From assembly GCA_025929535.1 (NCBI GenBank), contig JAICLZ010000004.1, positions 1-64,000 on the forward strand: DNA of 64,000 bases. Reading direction: 5' to 3'. The position numbers and the translations under genes are program-made. Shown here one piece after another: positions 41,026-49,678 of this stretch; position 1 is the first letter of the stretch, and each line of letters begins with the position of its first letter. The stretch comes from Gemmatimonadaceae bacterium. GTDB taxonomy: Bacteria > Gemmatimonadota > Gemmatimonadetes > Gemmatimonadales > Gemmatimonadaceae. The notes beneath the pieces are model-generated. The model made no database searches and was not told the origin of the DNA. It saw nothing but the letters and a program-made list of their open reading frames with translations.

Positions 41026-41222
41026 GCCATAAGCCTTATCACGGCTGCGCCCGCGACGTACCCGATCGGGGGTGAAGCGCGAATTTCGCGCGGCGAAGGC
41101 ATGGTTTCGCGCACTCATCGCCTCGCCCATCGCCGCCAAGGACGCGCGCCACCGTTGCCATGCGCCCCGAGCCTCCGGAGATTCATCGGGTCTCGCTCCT
41201 GCCCTTCCCCCTTCCACTCGCA

Positions 41223-42791
41223 ATGCACTTCGAGCCGGTCGTCTTCGCGGTCGTGATCGCGGTACTGGTTGTCTCGCTCACCGCGCTCGCGCGGCGCCTG
41301 CCCGTGCCGACGCCGATTCTCCAGGTGATCGCCGGCTTCGCGGTGGCGATGATCCCGGGCGTGACGATTCCGCAGCTCGATCCCAATCTCGTGTTCTTCG
41401 TGTTTCTTCCGCCCATTCTGTGGGGGGCGGCGATGTTCACGTCCGTGCGCGAGTTCAAGCGCAACATCGACAAGATCGGCACGCTTGCGGTTGGACTCGT
41501 GATCGTGACCACGGCGGTCATCGCGGTTGTCGCACGCATGATGTTCCCGGACCTCCCATGGCCCGTTGCCGTCGCACTCGGTGCAATCATCTCGCCACCC
41601 GACGCCGTGGCCGCCACCGCCATCGTCTCGAGGCTGCGCGTGCCTCCTCGCGTCATCACCGTACTCGAGGGCGAAAGTCTCGTCAACGATGCGTCGGCGC
41701 TCGTGCTCTATCGCACCGCCGTGGCGGCAGCCGTGACGGGCGTCTTCAGCTGGGGCGAGTCCATCGTGCGCTTCTTCATCGATGCGGGCATCGGAAGCCT
41801 GATCGGCTTGCTCGTCGCGTGGCTGATCGTACGCGCGCTCCGATTGACCAGGGATCCTCTGGCCGAAGCGCTGCTGACGCTCGCCGGTCCCTACGTCGCC
41901 TGGACGGCCGCGGAATCGCTCCACGTCTCCGCGGTGCTCGCCTGCGTGGCCGGTGGCGTGTACCTCCAGCAGGGGCTCTCCACGGCCGTCGGCCCCACGT
42001 CACGCCTGCAGTCGCGCACGGTGTGGGAGCTCGTCGCCTTTCTCGTGAACGCGCTCATCTTCCTCCTCCTCGGCGCACAGTTCGGCAGCCTGATCAGGAT
42101 CGTCCCGCGCGGCGACCTCGGCGCCGTTTTTCGCGGCGGCGTGATCATCACGGTCGTCGCGATGCTCGTGCGACTGATCTGGGTGCCGGTGATCACCCTG
42201 CTCCCGCGACTCAGTGCGAACGTGCGGCGCAGAACGCCCAAACCGAACTGGAAATCGCTCACCCTCGTGTCCTGGACGAGCATGAGAGGCGTGGTCTCGC
42301 TCGCGACCGCACTGGCTCTTCCGCTCGTCATCGCGAGCGGCCAACCGTTTCCGCACCGCACCGAGATCATTCTCATCACGATGTGCGTGATCGTGCTGAC
42401 GCTGGTCGTGCAGGGGCTCTCCCTCTCGACGATCGTGCGCGTGCTGCGCTTCGAGCCCGAGGAGACGCGCCACATCGAGGAGCGGCTCGCGCGGCGCGAG
42501 GCGACGAGGCGCGGTGCGGAAGCGCTCGAGGATCTCTCGCACGAGCCGTGGGTCGATGCGCGCGATGTGGAGGCGCTCCGCGCCGAGCTCCGCGAGCGGC
42601 TCCGCAGCGATGAGCAGGAGGGCGGCCGCTTCGAGGGGCGCCGCCGGCTGCGGCTCGCAATGATCGACGCCGAGCGGCGCATGCTCATCCGACTGCGCAA
42701 TGAAGACACGATCTCGGATGAGGTGCTCCGCTCGCTCGAGCAGGAGCTCGATCTCGAGGCAGTACGGGCCGGCGGAGGAAACGCCGCCTAG
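41223..42791 (+). CDS. CPA1-type Na+/H+ antiporter
   Basis: FFVFLPPILWGAAMFTSVREFKRNIDKIGTLAVGLV, GAIISPPDAVAATAIVSRLRVPPRVITVLEGESLVNDASALVLYR, SWTSMRGVVSLATALALP. Confidence 0.92.
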   Translation: MHFEPVVFAVVIAVLVVSLTALARRLPVPTPILQVIAGFAVAMIPGVTIPQLDPNLVFFVFLPPILWGAAMFTSVREFKRNIDKIGTLAVGLVIVTTAVIAVVARMMFPDLPWPVAVALGAIISPPDAVAATAIVSRLRVPPRVITVLEGESLVNDASALVLYRTAVAAAVTGVFSWGESIVRFFIDAGIGSLIGLLVAWLIVRALRLTRDPLAEALLTLAGPYVAWTAAESLHVSAVLACVAGGVYLQQGLSTAVGPTSRLQSRTVWELVAFLVNALIFLLLGAQFGSLIRIVPRGDLGAVFRGGVIITVVAMLVRLIWVPVITLLPRLSANVRRRTPKPNWKSLTLVSWTSMRGVVSLATALALPLVIASGQPFPHRTEIILITMCVIVLTLVVQGLSLSTIVRVLRFEPEETRHIEERLARREATRRGAEALEDLSHEPWVDARDVEALRAELRERLRSDEQEGGRFEGRRRLRLAMIDAERRMLIRLRNEDTISDEVLRSLEQELDLEAVRAGGGNAA

Positions 42792-43807
42792 CGCGACGGC
42801 GCGACGCCGCGCTCGAGTGGTGCAGGCGTGCGCGTCGCCCCATCCTCGAGCCGCTCGGTGCGACTCAGGCGCTCGACGTCGATCGCGATCACGCCATCCG
42901 GACCGTTCGCGAAGATGCTCGCGAACTTCACGTCCCAGCGTATTTCGTCCCAGAGGTACGACGCGCGAGTCGAGACGCGCGTGGAGAACGTCTCCTCCAG
43001 CGCGTTGATGAAGATCAGGAACTCCGCCTGTGAATCCGCGAGGCTCTCGGGCGTGACGCCCGCGAGCGGACTGTCGGCGGTGATCGGATGCACGACGGTC
43101 CAGTGGAGGGTGAAGAACTCCACGGAGTTTCGCTCGAGCGCGAGCGCGTGAAAGTTGCGCTCGCGCGAGCCGCCGAAGTCCTCGTAGCGCACGAGATTCA
43201 CGCGCGCCTGCACGTCACTCAGCTCGCCGGGCTGGAGATTCACGATCCGGAACATGAGCGCCCGTCCACCCTCGTACGGCGCGATGATCGCCGAATCGCT
43301 AAAGCCGATGCGCATGCGCGGGCGCGTGAGCCGCGCGATGAGCAGCCCGAACGCGATGACGAGCGTGATCGGTCCGACGAACGACTCGAGGTTCACGAGC
43401 CAGTTCGCATCGGCACCGAAGGCGTGCATCATCCCGGTACCCGTGGTGGTGAACACCCCGATGCTGAACGTGAAGGCCTGCAGAAACGGGTCGACGATAC
43501 CCATGTCCTCCACGCCGCGAAGCGCGCCGTTGCCGAGGGCCAGATAGGCGAGCGCGAAGCACCCGTTCATGAGCAGCAGCACGCCCGTCATCCAGAGGAA
43601 GAACGCCGTCCAGCTCGCATCGAGTGAGGCGAGATAGAAGCGCGCGAGCCGCTGTGCGCCAAGCCCGTACTTCTTGCTGTTGGGCCTTCCGTCGCGGTTG
43701 AGAAAGCGCCCCCGCACCGCCTGCGCAACGACGCTCCCGAACCCGAGGTCGGTGGGCTGACTGAGCGGCGGTGGATCGTCGTCGAGAGTGGAGTTCGGTG
43801 CCGTCAC
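42788..43807 (-). CDS. Inward-rectifier-like (KirBac-type) ion channel with atypical selectivity filter
   Basis: FLNRDGRPN N-terminus, WTAFFLWMTGVLLLMNGCFALAYLALG TM1, pore FLQAFTFSIGVFTTTGTGMMHAFG, TM2 and Kir-type C-terminal domain RPRMRIGFSDSAIIAPYEGGRALMFRIVNLQPGELSDVQARVNLVRYE...LHWTVVHPITADSPLAGVTPESLADSQAEFLI. Confidence 0.85.
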   Translation of the reverse strand: MTAPNSTLDDDPPPLSQPTDLGFGSVVAQAVRGRFLNRDGRPNSKKYGLGAQRLARFYLASLDASWTAFFLWMTGVLLLMNGCFALAYLALGNGALRGVEDMGIVDPFLQAFTFSIGVFTTTGTGMMHAFGADANWLVNLESFVGPITLVIAFGLLIARLTRPRMRIGFSDSAIIAPYEGGRALMFRIVNLQPGELSDVQARVNLVRYEDFGGSRERNFHALALERNSVEFFTLHWTVVHPITADSPLAGVTPESLADSQAEFLIFINALEETFSTRVSTRASYLWDEIRWDVKFASIFANGPDGVIAIDVERLSRTERLEDGATRTPAPLERGVAPSR

Positions 43808-43912
43808 GCGTACCGTTGCAAAGTGTTCATCGTTGATGCCGTTAGCGGAACATTCGCTTGCCCGGTGAAAGATGCAACGAGCTCGAGCATTCGAGCATTG
43901 GAAACGCGAGCG

Positions 43913-44572
43913 TCAACCGGCGCGAAACTCCGGCCGTCGCTCCGGGGTGGCCTTCGCGAGGTCGTCGCGAACGCCCTTCACGTCGTGATCGGTTCCGTAC
44001 ACGGGCGTCCCCGGCTGCTGGCGCCACGATTCGTCCAGCGTGCCCGCATCCACTCCATCGAATCCGAGCTCATCGAGCAGACGGATCACGATCGCTTTCG
44101 CCTTCGCATCATCGCCGGCGACGGGGAGCGCGATCCGGCCCGGCGCGCCGGCGGGCCTCCTGCGGTCGAGCAGGTGTTGCGCATAGATGTTGTTGAACGC
44201 CTTGACCACCGGACGCCCGAGCCGATTCGATACCCACCGGCTCTCCGTTGTGCCGCGCTCGATCTCCTCGATGCGTCCGTCGCGCCCGGGATAATAATTC
44301 CCCGTGTCGATGACCACGGTGTCCGGGCGCGCCGCACCGAAGAGATCCTTCGGCAACTTCCCAACGCTCTTTTCGGGGATCGTGACTACCACGAGATCCT
44401 TGTCGCGTACCGCCTCCTGCGCGGTAACGGCCTCTGCTCCCGTTTCACGGGCCAGTGCGCGCAGTGTGTCCGGACCGCGCGAGTTCGCGACGGACACCTC
44501 GTGTCCGAGCTTCGTGAGCCGGCGAACGAGCGCGCCTCCGATGTGACCGGCGCCGATGATTCCTATCCGCAT
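43913..44572 (-). CDS. NAD(P)-binding oxidoreductase (F420:NADPH oxidoreductase-like)
   Basis: MRIGIIGAGHIGGALVRRLTKLGHEVSVANSRGPDTL and DTGNYYPGRDGRIEEIERGTTESRWVSNRLGRPVVKAFNNIYAQHL. Confidence 0.85.
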   Translation of the reverse strand: MRIGIIGAGHIGGALVRRLTKLGHEVSVANSRGPDTLRALARETGAEAVTAQEAVRDKDLVVVTIPEKSVGKLPKDLFGAARPDTVVIDTGNYYPGRDGRIEEIERGTTESRWVSNRLGRPVVKAFNNIYAQHLLDRRRPAGAPGRIALPVAGDDAKAKAIVIRLLDELGFDGVDAGTLDESWRQQPGTPVYGTDHDVKGVRDDLAKATPERRPEFRAG

Positions 44573-44689
44573 TGCAAGCATCTCCGCGATGAACGACGCC
44601 GTGAGCGACGAGCCGCTCACTTCCTTTAGCTGAACCGCGGAGGCGCGTGAGCGGTTCCGGGCGAGCCAGGCTCGGCCGGCGTCGAATCA

Positions 44690-46309
44690 TCAGTCCATCA
44701 CCACGTGCGCACCTCCGGTGCTCCTCGTCTTCCCGACGAGCAGCAGCATGGGAATGAGCAGGAGGATGCTCAGCATCGTGATGATGTAGATGTGCGAGTA
44801 GGCGATGACGCTCGCCTGGCCATACAGCTGCTGGTCGAGAATGCCGAGCGCCCGCTGGTGCGCGGTCCACCGATCGACTCCGTGCGTCATCATGCCGCGC
44901 GTGAGCATCTCGATGCGCTGAAGCGCGAGCGGGTTCGTCGTCGTCACGTGCTCGCCGAGCACTTCGCGAAATTGTGTGGTGTAGCGCGTGACGAGCGTGG
45001 CGATCACCGCGATGCCGAACGATCCGCCCAGCTGCCGGAAGAAGTTGTAGAGTCCCGACCCCTGCGACAGCTCGTGCGACGAAAGCCCGGCGAGCGTGAG
45101 CGTGGTGAGCGGCACGAACATCATGCCGAGCCCGATGCCGCGCAGAATCAACGGCCAGAAGAAGTCGATCTCCCCGCTCTGGCTCGTGATGAGCGAGAGC
45201 TTCCACGCGGCGAGCGCGAAGATGAGCGCACCTCCGGTGACCAGGAGTCGCGAGTCGACGCGCGCCGTGAGGCGGCCCACGATCGCCATGGAGACGGCGG
45301 TGGCCATCGCGCCCGGCAGCAGCACCAGCCCGGTCTGCTCGGCTGTCATGCGCAGATCGTTCTGCATGAACACCGGGAGTGTGAACGACATGGCGTAGAG
45401 TCCGACGCCCATGACGACGCCGAGCAGTGTGCCCACCCACACCTGGCGATGCTTGAGCACACGGAAGTCGATCGCCGGCTGATCCGTCGTGAGCTCGCGC
45501 CAGACGAGCCCGATCCCCGACACGACGGCGAGCGAGGTGAGAAAGATGATCTGCCGCGACTCGAACCAGTCCTCGCGCTGCCCGTGCTCGAGCACGTACT
45601 GCGTCGCGAAGACGCAGATCGCGAGAAGCGAGATACCCTGATAATCGATGCTGGACGGCTTCTGCTGGTGCTCGGGATCGTGGACGTACGCCGCGATCAT
45701 GGTGGCGGCGACGATGCCAATGGGCAGGTTGATGTAGAAGATCCACGGCCAGCCGGCGTTGTCCACGAGATAGCCGCCCAGCGTGGGCCCGATGGTGGGG
45801 CCCACCATGACGCCGAGCCCGAAGAGCGCCATCGCCATTCCGGCCTCTTCGGGCGGAAACGACTCGAAGAGCACGGCTTGCGAGACGGTCATGAGGGCGC
45901 CCCCGCCAACGCCTTGCAGGAGACGCCAGAGCACGAGCGTCGCCAGCGAATGCGAGGCGCCGCAGAAGAAGCTCGACATGGTGAAGAGAATGATCGAGCC
46001 CACGAAGTAGCGCTTGCGCCCGAACAGATCGCCGAGAAACCCGGTGAGGGGCATGACGATCACGCTGGCGATGATGTAGCCGGTCGAGACCCAGGCGATC
46101 TCGTCCAGATTGGCGCCGAGATTTCCCATCATGTCGGGGAGCGCCACGTTGACGATCGACGAGTCGATCACCTGCATGAGCGCAGCGACGACGACGGCGA
46201 GCGCGATGAGGTACTTGTGCTCGGCGCCTCGCCGCACTTCGGGTGGGGCTTCGAACCCGGCCCGGCTCGGGGGGCGCTCGGTTGCACTGCTCACTACGGA
46301 AGTGGCCAT
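44690..46309 (-). CDS. DHA2-family (EmrB/QacA-type) MFS efflux transporter
   Basis: MQVIDSSIVNVALPDMMGNLGANLDEIAWVSTGYIIASVIVMPLTGFLGDLFGRKRYFV; 14-TM-like hydrophobicity; divergent from tetR. Start at MATSVVSS. Confidence 0.93.
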   Translation of the reverse strand: MATSVVSSATERPPSRAGFEAPPEVRRGAEHKYLIALAVVVAALMQVIDSSIVNVALPDMMGNLGANLDEIAWVSTGYIIASVIVMPLTGFLGDLFGRKRYFVGSIILFTMSSFFCGASHSLATLVLWRLLQGVGGGALMTVSQAVLFESFPPEEAGMAMALFGLGVMVGPTIGPTLGGYLVDNAGWPWIFYINLPIGIVAATMIAAYVHDPEHQQKPSSIDYQGISLLAICVFATQYVLEHGQREDWFESRQIIFLTSLAVVSGIGLVWRELTTDQPAIDFRVLKHRQVWVGTLLGVVMGVGLYAMSFTLPVFMQNDLRMTAEQTGLVLLPGAMATAVSMAIVGRLTARVDSRLLVTGGALIFALAAWKLSLITSQSGEIDFFWPLILRGIGLGMMFVPLTTLTLAGLSSHELSQGSGLYNFFRQLGGSFGIAVIATLVTRYTTQFREVLGEHVTTTNPLALQRIEMLTRGMMTHGVDRWTAHQRALGILDQQLYGQASVIAYSHIYIITMLSILLLIPMLLLVGKTRSTGGAHVVMD

Positions 46310-46340
46310 CGCTTGACCGGAAGTCGGGAGCTGGAGTAAT

Positions 46341-46361
46341 ATACCCGTGAGTATGATACTC
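46341..46361. promoter_or_regulatory. Putative compound TetR-family operator between emrB and tetR
   Basis: ATACCCGTGAGTATGATACTC contains the perfect inverted repeat GAGTAT-G-ATACTC (46349-46361) overlapping the ATAC..GTAT dyad 46341-46354. Confidence 0.55.
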
Positions 46362-46396
46362 CGCAAACCGTCTTACCCGACTGCGAGGAGCGTGCG

Positions 46397-47071
46397 ATGC
46401 ACTCGCTGAAGCAGCTGAAATGGGAGCGCCGGCCGCAGGAGCGGCCGCAGGAGCTGCTCAAGGCGGCGCTCGAGGTGTTCGCGCGCAACGGCTATCGCAA
46501 CACCACGCTGGAGGAGATCGGCGAGGCCGCCGGCGTGACCAAAGGGGCGATTTACCACTACTTCGCCAACAAGGAGCGCCTGCTTCTCGCGGTGATCGAG
46601 CACTATCAGACGCTGACGTTCACCCGCGCCGAGCAGGAGATCCGGAACCGGCGGCTGCCGGCGTCGACTCGCATTCGGCTGCTGATCCGCAAGGTCTTCT
46701 CCGACACGGAGGGCCGGCGCGATCTGCTGGCGCTCCTCGTGCGCGGGGTGACCCAGGAGATTCCCCACGTGCACGAGCGCTGGATGCGAGGGCCGGTCCA
46801 CCTCTGGACCCTCGTGGCCAATCTCGTGGAAGAGGGAAAAGCGCGCGGAGAGTTTCGCCTGGATGCCGATGGGGACGTGGGCGCGCGCGTGCTCGTGTCG
46901 GGACTCATGCTGCAGCTGATGTGGCAGCTGCACGTGGAGACGATGCCGGCGATCGCGATGGATGCGGACCGCCTGATCGATTCGAGTGTGGAGATGTTTC
47001 TGGCATCGCTGCGCATCACGACCCCGCGCGCGAAGCGGAAGAACCGGGCTCGGCGCGCGAAAGCGATTTAG
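46397..47071 (+). CDS. TetR/AcrR-family transcriptional regulator
   Basis: RPQELLKAALEVFARNGYRNTTLEEIGEAAGVTKGAIYHYFANKERLLLAVIEHY helix-turn-helix. Confidence 0.95.
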   Translation: MHSLKQLKWERRPQERPQELLKAALEVFARNGYRNTTLEEIGEAAGVTKGAIYHYFANKERLLLAVIEHYQTLTFTRAEQEIRNRRLPASTRIRLLIRKVFSDTEGRRDLLALLVRGVTQEIPHVHERWMRGPVHLWTLVANLVEEGKARGEFRLDADGDVGARVLVSGLMLQLMWQLHVETMPAIAMDADRLIDSSVEMFLASLRITTPRAKRKNRARRAKAI

Positions 47072-47140
47072 ATACGCGTGCGTATGTCGTTGCGCTCGCA
47101 CGCCTGGCGGCGCGCCACAACTCGCACGTTCTCCGTCGGG

Positions 47141-47629
47141 CTAGCTGTCGTTCGCGAACGCCGCTTTCGATGCTTCGAGTCGCAGGATCTCCAGCAGCGC
47201 CTCCTGCGCCTCGGCCTGTTTGATGAGCGGTGCGTACGCCACCGTCGCGAGCTCGGGAACCTGTCCCGCGTTCGCTTCCAGCGCCTTCCAGAGTCCGCGC
47301 TTTCCGTGTACGCCGAGCTCGACGGCCTCCACGGCTTCGAAGAGCCGCAGGGCGCCGTTGCCTGGATCGTCGGCGATGAGCTTGAGCGCCAGCGCCTTCT
47401 CGGACATCCATCCAGCCACGCGCCTCGGCGTGCTGCTGGATTCATCCAGCCGATCGAGTAGCTGGGCGAGCACTGTGCGCTCGCCCTCGATCTCGCGTCG
47501 GATGCGCGCGGTGATGTCCGCGATGCGGCCAACGCCGTGCGCGGCTTCGATGTGCTCGAGGATCGCCAGCCCCGCTTCCGAGCCCGCGAAATGATCCTTG
47601 AGATAGATGGCGAGATGCTTCTTGGACAC
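47141..47629 (-). CDS. Helical cytosolic hypothetical protein
   Basis: SKKHLAIYLKDHFAGSEAGLAILEHIEAAHGVGRIADITARIRREIEGERTVLAQLLDRL; probable GTG start at 47629. Confidence 0.65.
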   Translation of the reverse strand: MSKKHLAIYLKDHFAGSEAGLAILEHIEAAHGVGRIADITARIRREIEGERTVLAQLLDRLDESSSTPRRVAGWMSEKALALKLIADDPGNGALRLFEAVEAVELGVHGKRGLWKALEANAGQVPELATVAYAPLIKQAEAQEALLEILRLEASKAAFANDS

Positions 47630-47703
47630 TGCCCCGCTCCGCGTATGTGACCTCGCCCATGCTAGGCGTTTTCCGTGCCGTGACTTCCCCGGCGCGATCG
47701 ATG

Positions 47704-49134
47704 TCAGCCGCCGAGCTCCGAGAGCGCGGCGCGCGCAGCGTACATGCCACAGAGGCCATGCACCCCGCCGCCGGGAGGCGTGGACGCGGAGCACAGGTAA
47801 ACACCCTCGATCGACGTCGCATACGGCACGCGGCGCACGACCGGCCGAAAGAACAGCTGTCGAAGCGTGTTCGCTCCGCCGACGATGTCTCCGCCGTGCA
47901 GATTCGCGTTGTGCTGCGCGAGCTCCGACGCGCGCGTCACGCGCCGCTCGAGAATGCAATCACGAAATCCGGGCGCGAAGCGCTCGATCTGTCGCTCGAT
48001 GCGATCGCTCATGTCGACACTCGAGCCGTACGGCACGTGGCAATACGCCCACAGCGTGTGCTTGCCAGCGGGCGCGCGCGTCGCGTCGAAGAGACTCGGC
48101 TGGGCGGCCAGCACGAACGGCTGCTCCGCGTGCTCTCCCCGGTGCGGCGCGGCCTCCGACGCAACGATTTCCGCGAGCGTGCCGCCCAGGTGCAGCGTGC
48201 CCGCCGTCGCGCACTCCGCGTTGCGCCACGGCACAGGCTCGCTCAGCGCCCAGTCGACCTTGCACACGCCCGATCCATGCTCGTAGCGCTCGAGCGCACG
48301 TCGGTAGCTGCTCGAGAATCGATCGCCGGCAATCGCGAGCGCTCCGCGCGGCGACAGATCGAGAAAGATGGTTTTCGCATTCGGCAGGTCGCCGAGCGAT
48401 GCAACGGGAGAATCGGTCACGATCTCGCCACCCAGCGATCGGAGATAGGAGGCGAGCGCATTGGCCACGCTCTGCGCGCCGCCCGCGGGAATCGGCCAGC
48501 CGGCGAAATGGCCCACGACACCGAGCACCAGCCCGATCGATGCCGTGGCGACATCGGTGAGCGGCATGACCGAGTGCGTGGCGAGCCCTGCGAAGAATCC
48601 GCGCGCGCGCTCACCGCGAAATTTCCCGCGCGCGAGCGAGCGCGCACTGCGCAGGGCGTCGAGGCCGAAGTGCGCCACGAGAAGTGGATGGCGCGGGAGG
48701 TGCAGCGGCGCGATCGCATCGACCGAGAGCACATCCCACCGCTTCACGAATGGCCGAACGAGCTCGGCGTATGCATGTGCATCGCTGCCGAGGGTGGCGC
48801 CGGTGCGCTCGATCGACGTGCTCAGGATCGCCGGCGGTCCATCGTCGAACGGATGCGCCATCGCTGCCGGCGGCTCGATCCAGCGAAGCCCGTGCTGCTC
48901 GAGCGGCAGCGACGGCAGGAACTCCGTGCCCACCGCCATCGGATACACGGCGGAGCAGATGTCGTGCGTACACCCGGGAAGCGTGAGCTCGGCAGAGCGC
49001 GCTCCACCTCCGAACGTGGGCTGTGCTTCGAGCACGAGCACGGAGCGCCCGGTCCGCGCGAGCACGATGGCCGCCGCGAGACCGTTGGGTCCGGATCCGA
49101 CGACGACCGCGTCATAAGAGTGACGAGGAGACAT
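47704..49134 (-). CDS. Phytoene-desaturase-like (CrtI/RetSat superfamily) NAD(P)/FAD oxidoreductase
   Basis: YDAVVVGSGPNGLAAAIVLARTGRSVLVLEAQPTFGGGARSAELTLPGCTHDICSAVYPMA; C-terminal GVYLCSASTPPGGGVHGLCGMYAARAAL. Confidence 0.92.
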   Translation of the reverse strand: MSPRHSYDAVVVGSGPNGLAAAIVLARTGRSVLVLEAQPTFGGGARSAELTLPGCTHDICSAVYPMAVGTEFLPSLPLEQHGLRWIEPPAAMAHPFDDGPPAILSTSIERTGATLGSDAHAYAELVRPFVKRWDVLSVDAIAPLHLPRHPLLVAHFGLDALRSARSLARGKFRGERARGFFAGLATHSVMPLTDVATASIGLVLGVVGHFAGWPIPAGGAQSVANALASYLRSLGGEIVTDSPVASLGDLPNAKTIFLDLSPRGALAIAGDRFSSSYRRALERYEHGSGVCKVDWALSEPVPWRNAECATAGTLHLGGTLAEIVASEAAPHRGEHAEQPFVLAAQPSLFDATRAPAGKHTLWAYCHVPYGSSVDMSDRIERQIERFAPGFRDCILERRVTRASELAQHNANLHGGDIVGGANTLRQLFFRPVVRRVPYATSIEGVYLCSASTPPGGGVHGLCGMYAARAALSELGG

Positions 49135-49167
49135 GGGTGCGCGCTCGTCACGGTGACGGAATGAAGC

Positions 49168-49452
49168 TCAGCTTGGAACGACGGACGAGCGGATGAAAAT
49201 GGCAAGGCGCGGACCACCGCTCCTTCCGAAGGCGTCGTTGAACTCTGCGACCGCGGCCGGCACGGCGAGTGGGACGCGTTGCCTCTTCCACCTGCGATAT
49301 CGGTCGAGCGCCATGGCCGCTCCCAGAGGAATCGAGAACGAGAAGAAATAGGGTGCGTACGGCCCCGCCCGAGTATACTCGGCACCGAGAAGCTGAGCCG
49401 TGAGCAGATTGTACGACCAATCGCCCGTCGACCAGGTGCTTGATGTCTCACT
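49168..49452 (-). pseudogene. Possible coding remnant (94 codons stop-to-stop, no plausible start)
   Basis: Hand translation SETSSTWSTGDWSYNLLTAQLLGAEYTRAGPYAPYFFSFSIPLGAAMALDRYRRWKRQRVPLAVPAAVAEFNDAFGRSGGPRLAIFIRSSVVPS; no ATG/GTG/TTG before the internal Met. Confidence 0.35.
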
Positions 49453-49678
49453 TCATATACAGTGTCGCAGACTTCTATCGAATAATGGCTTAGCTTCACT
49501 TTTTGAAACTTCCACCGCGCGAGCCAACCCGTTCACGGGAATGAGCTCCCATGAACGAAGCGTCCGTCAGCTATTTTCCACACCATCTCCCCGCTCGGAA
49601 CGCGTTCGCCGCCAAGGGCCTGACTCTGGGCGAACGCACCGAGCTCGCATGCATGGCCACCCGCACCGAGACCCAGTG

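Noticed and set aside
41072-42613. 513-aa plus-strand ORF overlapping the antiporter in another frame
   Set aside because: Arg/Ala/His-rich composition; the other frame encodes conserved antiporter motifs.
47647-49164. 505-aa plus-strand ORF
   Set aside because: Antisense shadow of the CrtI-like oxidoreductase and the small helical protein.
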